Below, one piece after another: positions 45,780-53,777 of a stretch of DNA of 64,000 nt. Source of the stretch: Novosphingobium sp. Leaf2 (GTDB lineage Bacteria > Pseudomonadota > Alphaproteobacteria > Sphingomonadales > Sphingomonadaceae). Positions within the stretch are counted from its first letter, which is position 1. Every line of letters begins with the position of its first letter. The DNA lies in assembly GCF_001421325.1 (NCBI RefSeq), contig NZ_LMJY01000019.1, positions 124,001-188,000 on the forward strand, read 5' to 3'. A program made the translations under genes and the position numbers. Below the pieces are notes generated by a model. That model was given only the letters and a program-made list of their open reading frames with translations. It did no database searches and was not told the origin of the DNA.

Positions 45780-45795
45780 ATTCTGGATCCAGAAT
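45780..45795. promoter_or_regulatory. 16-bp perfect palindrome, putative operator
   Basis: ATTCTGGATCCAGAAT is a perfect dyad 33 bases before the start of the frameshifted TonB-like gene, in the 166-base gap after the catabolic cluster. Position and symmetry suit a repressor site, and TTGACG at 45741-45746 may be a -35 element. No matching -10 is evident. Confidence 0.45.
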
Positions 45796-45828
45796 TAACC
45801 TGGTAAATGCAGCGCAAGAGGCACAGGC

Positions 45829-46697
45829 ATGACGCGTAATGGCCTTCTACTTTTTTCTTGCGCGTTAAGTCTGATGGCCACTTTGCCGGCAGAGTCCAAA
45901 GAGGTTGTGCTTGCGCCCACCACGCCTTGGAACCTGGATGCGTCCGATGGAGGATGCGCGCTAAGACGCGGCTTTGGCGATGCACGACGTCCGTTGATAC
46001 TGGAAATGCGACGATTTGCTCCTGGCGATCGCTTCGAATTTTCCCTCGGCGGCGATCAGGTCAAGGCGTTTGGCAGCGACATAGCGATTTACTATGGTGA
46101 CTTGACGCCGGAGGCCAGCCATTCCGTTCAGCGCGCCAAAGCTAATCGCAACGAACAACCGCCCGTCGATCTGGTTTATACGACCTCAAGCCTCGGACCG
46201 GAAAGAGACTTTAGCGGCGTGGACCTTGTTACGCCCGAGATGGAGGAGAGCGTCCACGCCATCGCCGTCAAGTCTGGGGGGCGATCAATCCGGCTGGAAA
46301 CCGGCTCGCTTGGCAAACCTTTTGCGGCAATGCGCCAATGCACCGCCGCTCTTGTTGCATCCTGGGGTTTGGATGAACGTGTCCAGGCAGGCCGGTTGCG
46401 ACAGTTAAGACCGCTCGGCCAAACCCAGTGGGCCCCGGAGATTCAAAAGATATATCCTTTGGAACTGGCCGCTAAAGGGATGCAGGCGCGTGTCAATGTG
46501 CGAATATTGGTGGATACGGACGGTAAACCGACGACTGCAAAGTTCTTCGTTCTTACAACGACCCACAGTTTGACAAAATCGCTTGCGACAAGATGATGGA
46601 AGTCGCGCGATTTACGCCGGCCCTTGATAAAGATGGCAAGCCTGTCGCCTCATACTATGCGACGACAATAAGCTGGACAATCTCGCAATTTCCGTAG
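45829..46697 (+). pseudogene. Exported protein with TonB-like C-terminus, frameshifted near its end
   Basis: The first frame gives 255 residues: a signal peptide (LLLFSCALSLMATLPAESK), a domain of unknown function, and the beginning of a TonB-C-like region (MQARVNVRILVDTDGKPTTAKFF). At about 46555-46560 the sense moves to the neighbouring frame, where DPQFDKIACDKMMEVARFTP and SWTISQFP continue to a TAG at 46697. DKDGKP and RFTPAL-type strings are typical of TonB C-terminal domains. Loss of one base explains it. As written, the protein would end early at 46596. It is a low-GC gene. The function could be an energy-transducer-like or periplasmic protein. Confidence 0.75.
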
Positions 46698-46804
46698 GCA
46701 CGACGAAATTTGCCAAGGCGATTGGGGTTTTCATATCGACATAGCGCAGTGCCCTGAAGACAGGCTAACACGCGCCTCCTGTCGCGTAGAATGAAGGCCA
46801 TTTG

Positions 46805-47368
46805 ATGACGTTGTTCGATTTGCTGGTGCCCACTTACACACAGATGCTTGGCGCTTTGTCAGCCTGGCTCGCCAAGGCCGAGGCGCAGATGGACGGCAAT
46901 GCGGATGCTTTGCTTTCCGCGCGTTTGACCCCTGACATGTTCCCGCTGGCGACACAGGTGCGCTTTGCCTGCGTGCAGGCGCAGGAAGGCATTTTTCGGC
47001 TGCGCGGCGAGGCGTTTCCCCCCTCCATTGCCGAGCTGCTGGAGGAAGGGCGTAATGCGCAGCAAAAGGCTGGTTCGATCGCGGACGCACGGGCCCAGAT
47101 CGCCGAAACGCTGGCGGTGGTCGAAGCGGCAACCGCAAACCTGCCCGAAATCGATCCGGCCACGCCGATCGCGCATGCGTTGCCGCAAGGCATGGTTTTC
47201 GATCTGACCGCCCAGCAGTATGCGCGCGACTGGGCGCTCCCGCAGTTCTACTTTCATGTCATGACCGCCTATGCGATCCTTCGCGCGCATGGCGTGGACC
47301 TGGGCAAGGCGGACTACGTTTCGCACATGTTCGGCTATCTGCGCCCCGGCACGATGCCCGCGCAGTAG
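46805..47368 (+). CDS. DUF1993 family protein
   Basis: 187 residues, mostly helical. The start MTLFDLLVPTYTQMLGALSAWL, the region with LTPDMFPLATQVRFA and the C-terminal LPQFYFHVMTAYAILRAHGV are the DUF1993 pattern, a DinB-like four-helix fold. No metal triad is apparent and no function is established. A TTG one codon earlier is an alternative start. It is convergent with fliA, seven bases apart. Confidence 0.85.
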   Translation: MTLFDLLVPTYTQMLGALSAWLAKAEAQMDGNADALLSARLTPDMFPLATQVRFACVQAQEGIFRLRGEAFPPSIAELLEEGRNAQQKAGSIADARAQIAETLAVVEAATANLPEIDPATPIAHALPQGMVFDLTAQQYARDWALPQFYFHVMTAYAILRAHGVDLGKADYVSHMFGYLRPGTMPAQ

Positions 47369-47375
47369 CGGGCGC

Positions 47376-48110
47376 TTACAGCACCTGCGCCACGCCCTCC
47401 AGGCTGGCGCGCAGCTTGTCGATCGCCTGCGCTTTGAGCTGATGTACCCGCGGGATCGACACGTTCAGGACTTCGGCGATTTCGGAAAGGTTCAGTTCCT
47501 CCACGAAATACAGCTGGACGATCAGCTTCAGCCTGTCGGGCAGTTCGGTGATGGCCGCAATCACCGCATCGCGGGTCTGCGCGTCTGACAGGAGGGCGAA
47601 GCTGTCCGGGGTCTGCGCGGCGAAGGCGGCGTTCTGGTCGGAATAGCATTCGTCGATCGAATCGAAGCGTAGCGGCGCGCTGGCATCGCGCATCGCGGCA
47701 AGGTCCGCCTCGCCCACGCCCATCGCACGGGCCAGTTCGTGTGGCCGGGGATCGCGGCCCAGCTGGCCGCGCAGCGCCGTTTCCGCCTGCGCCAGATGCC
47801 GCCGCCTTTCCGCCGCCCCGCGCGATAGCGGCGCTGCCCGGCGCACCAGATCGACCATCGCGCCGTGCACGCGCATCTTGGCATACGCGGCAAAGCCGTC
47901 CTCGGTGGGCAGGTCGTGCTTTTGCGCGCATTCGGTAAGCGCGACGAGGCCAGCCTGCACCAGATCGTCAAGCTCCACGCCCGGCCGCCCGGTGCCGTGA
48001 ACATGCCAGGCCTGGCGGCGCACCATCGGCAGGAAGCGGCGGACCCGGTCGGCGACATCGCCGACGTAGGCGCGGCGGGCGGCAGCAAACGGCTGTGGAT
48101 CGAAGTTCAT
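47376..48110 (-). CDS. fliA: RNA polymerase sigma-28 factor FliA
   Basis: 244 residues. Sigma regions 2 (LDDLVQAGLVALTECAQKHD, FAAYAKMRVHGAMVDLVRR), 3 (RDPRPHELARAMGV) and 4 (ITELPDRLKLIVQLYFVEELN, LSEIAEVLNVSIPRVHQLK) are complete. It transcribes late flagellar genes and is inhibited by FlgM, coded 3.4 kb upstream on the same strand. The ATG overlaps the flhA stop (ATGA). No sigma-28 promoter is clearly seen within the window. Confidence 0.94.
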   Translation of the reverse strand: MNFDPQPFAAARRAYVGDVADRVRRFLPMVRRQAWHVHGTGRPGVELDDLVQAGLVALTECAQKHDLPTEDGFAAYAKMRVHGAMVDLVRRAAPLSRGAAERRRHLAQAETALRGQLGRDPRPHELARAMGVGEADLAAMRDASAPLRFDSIDECYSDQNAAFAAQTPDSFALLSDAQTRDAVIAAITELPDRLKLIVQLYFVEELNLSEIAEVLNVSIPRVHQLKAQAIDKLRASLEGVAQVL

Positions 48111-50245
48111 GCGGCCATGCTTTCGGCTGGATCGAAATCGTCAGGGCTGGGAAGACCGGGCGTGGGCTGCGGCGGAGCGGCGGCGCCGATCACGTCGATC
48201 ACCTCGATCGGCTGGGTGGCGGGCAGTTCGGAGATGGACAGCACCAGGCAGCCCGGCGCGCGCAGGCGCAGTAGCGCGGCCAGCGCGCGCCGGGCGCGCG
48301 GCTGCACAACCAGCGCCAGCGGCGCGGCGTGCGGCCCGCGCATCTCTGCCAGCGCCAGCACGCGTTCGCCGATCATGCGGGCAAGGTCTGGCTCGATCAC
48401 CGGCTGTCCGGTTGCAGGATCGAGCATGCCCTGCACGATCGCGGCTTCCAGCCCGGCATCCAGCGTAATTACCGGCAGGCGCTGCATGGGCGAACAGATC
48501 CGCCCCACGATCAGCGCTCCAAGGTCCGCGCGCACCAGTTCGACCAGGCGGTCATGGTCAACGCTTTGCTGCACTGCGCGGGACAGGCTGGCAAAGATTG
48601 GCACCAGATGGGCGATGGGAATGTAATCTTCCAGCAGCGCGCGCAGCAGGCGGGTGACGGCGGCGAGCGAGAGCGGCGCGGGGGTGACGGTTTCGACCAG
48701 CCCGGCGGAATGCTCCTTCAGCGCCTCGATCAGCACGCGCACCTGATCCGGGCCCAGCAGATCCTGCGGGCGGGCTGACAGCAGCTGGTTGAGGTGCGTG
48801 GCGATCACGGTGCCGGGGTCCACGGTCAGGAACCCTTCCGCCGTCGCGTGATCGCGCGCGGCGGGATCAATCCACAGTGCCGGGCAGCCGAAGCTGGGAT
48901 CGAAGCAGGGTTCGCCGCGCAGGGAATGGTGGACGCTGGCCTCGCCCGCGTCGATCGCCAGCACCTTGTCCGCCCGCACCGCCGCGCCGCCCAGGTTCAC
49001 ACCGCCCAGCACGATGCGGTATTCGTGCGGTGGCATGTCCAGCGCATCGCGCACGCGAAACTGCGGCACGATGAAGCCGAAGCTCTGGCTCAGCTGCTTG
49101 CGCACGCCGGTGACGCGGCTGACCAGCGGGGCGCCGCGCCGCTCGTCCACCAGCTGCACCAGGCCATAGCCCAGTTCGATGGTGACGAGGGTATGGTCTG
49201 ACACATCCTCCAGCGCGATCTTCGAAGGGTCGGCGGGGGCTTCGGGCTCCACAGCGGCTGGCGGAGCGATCAGCGCACGCTCGGCACGTTTCCGCAAGCC
49301 GTGCCACAGCCATCCGGCCAGCCCGGCAGCGGGCAGGAAGATCGACTGCGGCATCGCCGGGATCATACCGATCGCGCCAAGCACCACGGCTACCGGCAAC
49401 CACGTGCCGGGCGCGGCGAACTGGTTGCCGATCTGCCCGGCAAGGCCCCGGCTGTCCGACACGCGGGTGACGATCATTGCTGCGGCGATAGACAGCAGCA
49501 GTGCGGGCACCTGTGCCACCAGCGCATCGCCGATGGCCAGCGTGATATAGGTCTGCGCCGCCTGGCTGGCGGACAGGCCGTGGCTGATCATGCCCAGGCA
49601 GAAGCCGGCAATGATGTTGACCCCCAGGATCAGCATCGCGGCGATGGCATCGCCCTTCACGAACTTGGACGAGCCGTCCATCGAGCCGTAGAAGTCAGCC
49701 TCGGTCGCCACTTCGCGGCGGCGGGCCTTGGCCTCGTCCGCGCTCATCAGGCCGGCGGCAAGGTCGGCGTCGATCGCCATCTGCTTGCCCGGCAGCGCGT
49801 CCAGCGTGAAGCGCGCGGACACTTCGGACACGCGGCCTGCACCCTTGGTGACGACGACCATGTTGATGATCATGAGGATCAGGAACACGAAGATGCCGAC
49901 CGCGAAATTGCCGCCGATCAGGAACGCGCCGAAGCTTTCGATCACTTTGCCCGCGGCCGCCTCGCCCTCGTGCCCGTGGACCAACACCACGCGGGTGGAG
50001 GCGACGTTGAGCGAGAGGCGCAGCAGCGTGGCGAACAGCAGGACGGAGGGGAAGGCGGAGAAATCCAGCGGCTTTTCCGCGTTCATCGCCGCCATCAGCA
50101 CCGCGACCGACAGCGCGATGTTGAGCACGAACGCCACGTCCAGCACGATCGCGGGGACGGGCACGATCATCAACACGATCAGGACGAGGATGCCCGCCGG
50201 CAGCGCCACCGCCCCGGGATTGCGAATGCGCGAAAGCAGCATCAC
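48107..50245 (-). CDS. flhA: Flagellar export apparatus membrane protein FlhA
   Basis: 712 residues. About eight N-terminal membrane helices include the FHIPEP-type loop around TLDALPGKQMAIDADLAAGL, followed by a cytoplasmic domain from about 340 that forms the nonameric ring of the type III export gate. The start at MMLLSRIRNPG overlaps the stop of the transglycosylase gene (ATGA). The other export components (FlhB, FliPQR) are not in this window. Confidence 0.96.
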   Translation of the reverse strand: MMLLSRIRNPGAVALPAGILVLIVLMIVPVPAIVLDVAFVLNIALSVAVLMAAMNAEKPLDFSAFPSVLLFATLLRLSLNVASTRVVLVHGHEGEAAAGKVIESFGAFLIGGNFAVGIFVFLILMIINMVVVTKGAGRVSEVSARFTLDALPGKQMAIDADLAAGLMSADEAKARRREVATEADFYGSMDGSSKFVKGDAIAAMLILGVNIIAGFCLGMISHGLSASQAAQTYITLAIGDALVAQVPALLLSIAAAMIVTRVSDSRGLAGQIGNQFAAPGTWLPVAVVLGAIGMIPAMPQSIFLPAAGLAGWLWHGLRKRAERALIAPPAAVEPEAPADPSKIALEDVSDHTLVTIELGYGLVQLVDERRGAPLVSRVTGVRKQLSQSFGFIVPQFRVRDALDMPPHEYRIVLGGVNLGGAAVRADKVLAIDAGEASVHHSLRGEPCFDPSFGCPALWIDPAARDHATAEGFLTVDPGTVIATHLNQLLSARPQDLLGPDQVRVLIEALKEHSAGLVETVTPAPLSLAAVTRLLRALLEDYIPIAHLVPIFASLSRAVQQSVDHDRLVELVRADLGALIVGRICSPMQRLPVITLDAGLEAAIVQGMLDPATGQPVIEPDLARMIGERVLALAEMRGPHAAPLALVVQPRARRALAALLRLRAPGCLVLSISELPATQPIEVIDVIGAAAPPQPTPGLPSPDDFDPAESMAA

Positions 50246-51081
50246 AGGCCCAGTTTCGCCAGCTTGGTGTACGCTGCGCGGACGTGGCCGGGCGCCGACT
50301 TGCCGCCAGCTCCGAACGCAGCCTCCAGCGTGTCGGACATCGAGCGCCTTGCGACCGGTGATGGAGATGCGGGCAAACCTGCGTTGAATTCGCGCGCGAT
50401 CGGGCCGGACGACTGCCAGGCGGCGGGATCGTAGGCGATGCGCGGACCGCTCGTGGCGATGGCGGCGTCACCTTCCATCGCGCCGGCCACTTTGTCACGC
50501 ATCAGCGCCATCACCCCGCCCACGGAGCGCGCCGCGCCGCCGGCATAGAAGATCGAACGATTGGCAGCGGCGGCCTTGGGCAGCAGCGCGGCGGCGCTTT
50601 GCGTGGGATCGGTGGCCAGCGCTTCAAGGAGCTGGCCGGCACCCGCCGAACCCAGGAAGTGCGCGAGGTACAGTTCAGCCGCATCGGGTGTCCGGCCCAG
50701 CCGGGCGGACAAGTCAGCGCGGTTGTCCGCCGCCAGTTCGCCCGCCATCAGCGCCGCTACTTGCGGATCGTAGCGCAGCGCCATCACTTGCGCGCGGCCC
50801 CCGGCGCTGCCGATCGCATCGTTTACCCAGGCCATCCCGTGCTCGGCGCCGTGGCGGCCCATCGTGTTCAGCCAGGTGCCGGAGGTGAACTGGTACAGTC
50901 CCGCCGCGCTGGAGGTGGCCGCGCGCGCGCCGGGATCGAGGCTCGATTCCAGCTTCGCCTGCGCCAGCAGATAATCGAAGTCCACGCCCGTGGCCTCCGC
51001 GGCACGGGCGATGGCATCGCGCACCTGCGTCCCTGCTTGTGCAAGCGTGCCGACCCCGGCCAGACCTTGTCCATCGCTCAA
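50242..51081 (-). CDS. Lytic transglycosylase-like flagellar protein
   Basis: 279 residues. A lysozyme-like transglycosylase domain lies in the first 130: AKLESSLDPGARAATSSAAG with the catalytic Glu and the SSAAGLYQFTSGTW continuation. An Ala-rich C-terminal half of unknown role follows. The TTG at 51081 (after GGGAG) is preferred; an ATG at 51126 is in frame but poorly preceded. There is no signal peptide, so it may be exported by the flagellar apparatus. FlgJ in this window lacks its muramidase part, which this protein could replace in piercing peptidoglycan for the rod. Confidence 0.85.
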   Translation of the reverse strand: MSDGQGLAGVGTLAQAGTQVRDAIARAAEATGVDFDYLLAQAKLESSLDPGARAATSSAAGLYQFTSGTWLNTMGRHGAEHGMAWVNDAIGSAGGRAQVMALRYDPQVAALMAGELAADNRADLSARLGRTPDAAELYLAHFLGSAGAGQLLEALATDPTQSAAALLPKAAAANRSIFYAGGAARSVGGVMALMRDKVAGAMEGDAAIATSGPRIAYDPAAWQSSGPIAREFNAGLPASPSPVARRSMSDTLEAAFGAGGKSAPGHVRAAYTKLAKLGL

Positions 51082-51178
51082 AATGGGATACTCCCGGCAA
51101 AACAATCTACCGGGGCTTTTCAGCAAGAGCCGTGCCAGACGCTTGCGGGCCGGGTCGCCCCCGGCCTGTGCGCGAATG

Positions 51179-51547
51179 TCAGCCCCGGCCCGCGCCCATC
51201 GCGTACCCGGCCGGGATGCGGTATAGTTGCGCGCTGCCGGTCAGCGCGTTGAGCCGGCGCGATACGTTGGCGGCCACGATATTGCGCACTTGCCGGTTCA
51301 CTTCGTTCAGCCGCCGCGCGGCATCCAGCATGCCCCGGCATTCCTCGTCCAGCTGCCCCGCACCCAGCCCTTCGCCCACCTCGTCCAGGGTTCCGCACAG
51401 GCGATCCTTGTCGCGCGTGGTGCCAACGATCGCGTCAAGGTCCAGCCCGGCAAGCGCCTGCCGCTCCGCCTCCAGCACGGCAAGCATCTGCCGCAGGGCA
51501 TCATGCACGGCGGCGGGCGAGGCATTGGGCAAGGCGTTGGCGGTCAT
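51179..51547 (-). CDS. flgN: FlgN-like chaperone for hook-associated proteins
   Basis: 122 residues, helical, with LRQMLAVLEAERQALAGLDL and a long second helix of ARRLNEVNRQVRNIVAANVS, the coiled hairpin of FlgN/FliT-type export chaperones. It would keep FlgK and FlgL soluble before export. Sequence similarity in this family is low, so the call rests mainly on its place directly after flgM (ATGA overlap). Confidence 0.78.
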   Translation of the reverse strand: MTANALPNASPAAVHDALRQMLAVLEAERQALAGLDLDAIVGTTRDKDRLCGTLDEVGEGLGAGQLDEECRGMLDAARRLNEVNRQVRNIVAANVSRRLNALTGSAQLYRIPAGYAMGAGRG

Positions 51548-51849
51548 CAGCGTGCAGTCCTCAAAAGCATGCCGGCAGCGATCATTGCATCGGCGATCTT
51601 GGCAGGCAGGACGGGATATGTCCCTGATTCCACCGCCTTGCGGATCAGCGCCACCCGGTCGGTATCGACCGGCGCTTCACCGGCAGACAGCGCCTGCGAG
51701 GTTTCGACAGACGGCGTGGCCGAGATCTGCGTGCTGGCGGCGGGCGCGCTGGTGGTGGTCGCGCCCGGCACGGCGGCGGTGTTGACGCGCGCCAGCCTGC
51801 TTTCGATAGCGCCGGGGCGCTGGGTAGAGCCCACTTCGATTGGTGGCAT
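51547..51849 (-). CDS. flgM: Anti-sigma-28 factor FlgM
   Basis: 100 residues. A disordered Ala/Thr/Ser N-terminal half precedes the sigma-binding helices VDTDRVALIRKAVESGTYPV and LPAKIADAMI, the FlgM signature. It holds FliA inactive until exported through the finished hook. The ATG is preceded by CAAGGAGCGG. It overlaps flgN by ATGA and lies 77 bases from flgA. Confidence 0.9.
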   Translation of the reverse strand: MPPIEVGSTQRPGAIESRLARVNTAAVPGATTTSAPAASTQISATPSVETSQALSAGEAPVDTDRVALIRKAVESGTYPVLPAKIADAMIAAGMLLRTAR

Positions 51850-51926
51850 TGTGCCGCTCCTTGAGAATGTCCTGAACCCAAGAACGGCAAACGCGGCATC
51901 GATTAAAGGGCGGCGGCAGTGCCGCA

Positions 51927-52448
51927 TTACGGCAACGGCAGCGAAACCAGGCCGGGCCGTTCGATCCGTGCGCGCATGGTGTCGTTGCGGCTACCCGACG
52001 GCGCGGCTGCGGAGCGCACCTTGATCCAGCCACCGACCGGGCCCGATTCCAGCGCCTCTCCCGGCTGGGATACGGTGAACCCCTCACCCGTCACCGCAAT
52101 CGCGACGGCATCGCCGCGCGTCACCGCAATCTCGACGGCATCGCCGCGCGTCACCGCAATCTCGCCTGCCTGCCCCTGCCCCGCATTTCGGACGGGCACA
52201 AACACGCGCCACCCTCCGGGATCGCCGCATTGCACGACCACACTGTCATGCGCAGGCGTGCGCCAGGACAGCGCGGTGCCGGTGCGGCAGGGCTGCAAGC
52301 GCAGGCGGCGGTCCACCGCGGTGGCGGCGCCCCCCGGCTCACCCACCGCCGCCCCGGTGAACAGCGCGACCTGGCGGTCTATCGCGTCAAGATCAGCGAA
52401 GGCGGCAGACGTCGGGGCGGCAGTAAGGATCAGCAGGCTGGCTAACAT
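51927..52448 (-). CDS. flgA: Flagellar P-ring assembly protein FlgA
   Basis: 173 residues. The signal peptide is MLASLLILTAAPTSA; the SAF-type C-terminal domain shows EIAVTRGDAV and GEGFTVSQPGEALESG, which fits FlgA, the periplasmic chaperone of FlgI. A ten-residue motif (EIAVTRGDAV) occurs twice, with a partial third (AIAVTGEG), produced by a 30-base DNA repeat. FlgA proteins usually carry one such strand pair. FlgI, its client, is coded in the divergent block. Confidence 0.86.
   Translation of the reverse strand: MLASLLILTAAPTSAAFADLDAIDRQVALFTGAAVGEPGGAATAVDRRLRLQPCRTGTALSWRTPAHDSVVVQCGDPGGWRVFVPVRNAGQGQAGEIAVTRGDAVEIAVTRGDAVAIAVTGEGFTVSQPGEALESGPVGGWIKVRSAAAPSGSRNDTMRARIERPGLVSLPLP
52089..52163. 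repeat. 30-bp tandem repeat inside flgA
   Basis: Two full copies (52089-52118 and 52119-52148) differ at one base and are followed by a 15-base partial third. They keep the frame and code for the duplicated ten-residue motif in FlgA. A recent slippage event is the simplest origin. Confidence 0.85.
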
Positions 52449-52457
52449 TTAGGGACG

Positions 52458-52910
52458 TTACCTTTGCGCGCGTGATGCGCTTGGCCCGTCATCAGCAAGG
52501 CCCGTGCCAGCCTGCGCGCCCGGCACGTCGTAGGCCAGCGCGACCTGCACCGGGCCGGCGCCGGGCTCCACCACGATGCGCGCCGCGCGCCCGGCTACGC
52601 CAGCCTCACCGGCGAGCCGCGCAGCCTGCGCCAGCGCCTCCTCGCGCGCGCCGGGGGATGGCCCATAGCGCGCCGTGATCGTCAGCTGCTGGCGCGGATC
52701 GCCGGCCTGGCGCGCCAGCCATGTCGCAAGCGCAGGCGCGCCGCTGGATGGCTCGTACACCGCCACCGCTTCCGATCGCGCGGAGACGCGAGCAGGTGGC
52801 GGAGTGTTCGCAGGCGTACGGCCATGCAGGGCCGCCGCGCTCAGCATGAACAAAATGAGCGACAAATCCGCCAGTGAGGTCTGCCAGCCGAAGCCCTGAT
52901 TGCGCCTCAT
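52458..52910 (-). CDS. MotB-like stator protein lacking a clear peptidoglycan-binding domain
   Basis: 150 residues. One membrane helix near the N-terminus carries Asp15 in SLADLSLILF, the position of the proton-binding Asp of MotB/ExbD (YADFVTAMM in the MotB of this window). Downstream is a Pro/Ala linker and a region of about 85 residues (LTITARYGPSPGAREEALA, VVEPGAG) that could be a degenerate OmpA-like domain, but the conserved Asp and Arg are missing. Its start overlaps the MotA-like gene stop (ATGA). Together they form a second, divergent stator pair. Confidence 0.72.
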   Translation of the reverse strand: MRRNQGFGWQTSLADLSLILFMLSAAALHGRTPANTPPPARVSARSEAVAVYEPSSGAPALATWLARQAGDPRQQLTITARYGPSPGAREEALAQAARLAGEAGVAGRAARIVVEPGAGPVQVALAYDVPGAQAGTGLADDGPSASRAQR

Positions 52911-53575
52911 CGGTGCGGCGCACCATTGGACGGATGCGTGGGGACCGGGTGCCCCGGCAGCGCACCGGCCACCTGCCGTTCCAGCCATTCCAGCACACGC
53001 TGGCGCTCGCGCTCCTCGTGCGCGGCGCGCCGGGCGATCATCCGCGCCAGCGGGGCGAACAGCAGGTTGCCCAGCAGCAGCCCGTACAGCGTGGTCAGCA
53101 CCGCCATGGAAATCGCGCCGGTAAAGTCCGCCGCTGCATCAGGGTGTGCCGGCAGGCGGCTCAGGGAAACCAGCGTGCCGGCCAGGCCGAAAACCGGCGA
53201 GAGTTCCGCCGCCTGGTCGAACGTGCGCATCGCCCGGCGGCTCTGACCAAGGCGCCGGCGGCGATGGGCGCTATGCGCGGCCTGCAACGCTGTGATGGAG
53301 CGCGAGCCGATCAGCGCGTCGGTCACATCGTCGAATTCGGCGTCGCCGACGTGGTGGGCCTCGGCGCGGATCACCCCGTCCTGCTGGATTTCGCGGACCT
53401 GCGCGGCCAGTTCTGCGCGCGCCCGGGTGGCGCTGAACTGCGGGCGCGCCAAAGACAACGCCGCCAGCAGCGCGGCGCGCGTATCGTGCAAACCGCAGCG
53501 CAGCACCGTGCCCAGGCACGTGCCGCCGGCGACGATGGCAATGCTCAAGGGATCGAACAAGGTATTGGCGATCAT
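52907..53575 (-). CDS. MotA/TolQ/ExbB-family proton-channel protein
   Basis: 222 residues. Helices are seen near the N-terminus (LSIAIVAGGTCLGTVL) and in the C-terminal half (SPVFGLAGTLVSLSRL, AISMAVLTTLYGLLLGNLLF), with a cytoplasmic middle. The Thr/Gly-rich GTLVSL and AVLTTLYG segments are the MotA/ExbB channel motifs. It differs strongly from the canonical MotA at 61.8 kb. With the MotB-like gene it heads the minus-strand flagellar block, divergent from flgB. Confidence 0.8.
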   Translation of the reverse strand: MIANTLFDPLSIAIVAGGTCLGTVLRCGLHDTRAALLAALSLARPQFSATRARAELAAQVREIQQDGVIRAEAHHVGDAEFDDVTDALIGSRSITALQAAHSAHRRRRLGQSRRAMRTFDQAAELSPVFGLAGTLVSLSRLPAHPDAAADFTGAISMAVLTTLYGLLLGNLLFAPLARMIARRAAHEERERQRVLEWLERQVAGALPGHPVPTHPSNGAPHR

Positions 53576-53616
53576 GCGCTCTACGCTCCTTTTGCACGAG
53601 GAGAACGGCGGCGGCG

Positions 53617-53670
53617 CGGCAATTTCAGGCTAGGGCGCGCATTTGCCGCCGTCCGGCAAAGGCTTGCCGG
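53617..53670. promoter_or_regulatory. Palindromic CGGCAA/TTGCCG sites upstream of the flgB promoter
   Basis: CCGGCAA-AGGC-TTGCCGG (53653-53670) is a perfect inverted repeat. An overlapping one, TTTGCCG-N5-CGGCAAA, covers 53642-53660, and a further CGGCAA half-site lies at 53617. They stand about 55-110 bases upstream of the sigma-54 -24 element, where enhancer-binding activators act. They resemble in kind the ftr sites bound by FlbD in Caulobacter; that comparison is from memory. Confidence 0.55.
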
Positions 53671-53723
53671 TTGCACCGGCTCAGCGCCTTCGCTGGCCCG
53701 CCCGGCCCTGCCCCGGCGGCATT

Positions 53724-53738
53724 TGGCACGCCCCTTGC
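53724..53738 (+). promoter_or_regulatory. Sigma-54 promoter of flgB
   Basis: TGGCAC-GCCCC-TTGC matches the -24/-12 consensus (TGGCAC-N5-TTGC) without a mismatch, 40 bases upstream of the flgB ATG. It places the rod/hook genes under RpoN and an enhancer-binding activator. Confidence 0.85.
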
Positions 53739-53777
53739 GAAATACCCGGCACACACGTTTCGGGACACGCAAGACCC

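Noticed and set aside
48109..48626. Plus-strand frames opposite the flhA 3' end and fliA
   Set aside because: They lack start signals and have antisense composition.
49301..50434. A 377-codon plus-strand frame opposite flhA
   Set aside because: Same antisense artefact; flhA is unambiguous and overlaps its neighbours correctly.
53653..53670. A terminator at the CCGGCAA-AGGC-TTGCCGG hairpin
   Set aside because: It lies between two divergent start regions, not after a gene, and has no T-run; a regulatory site fits better.
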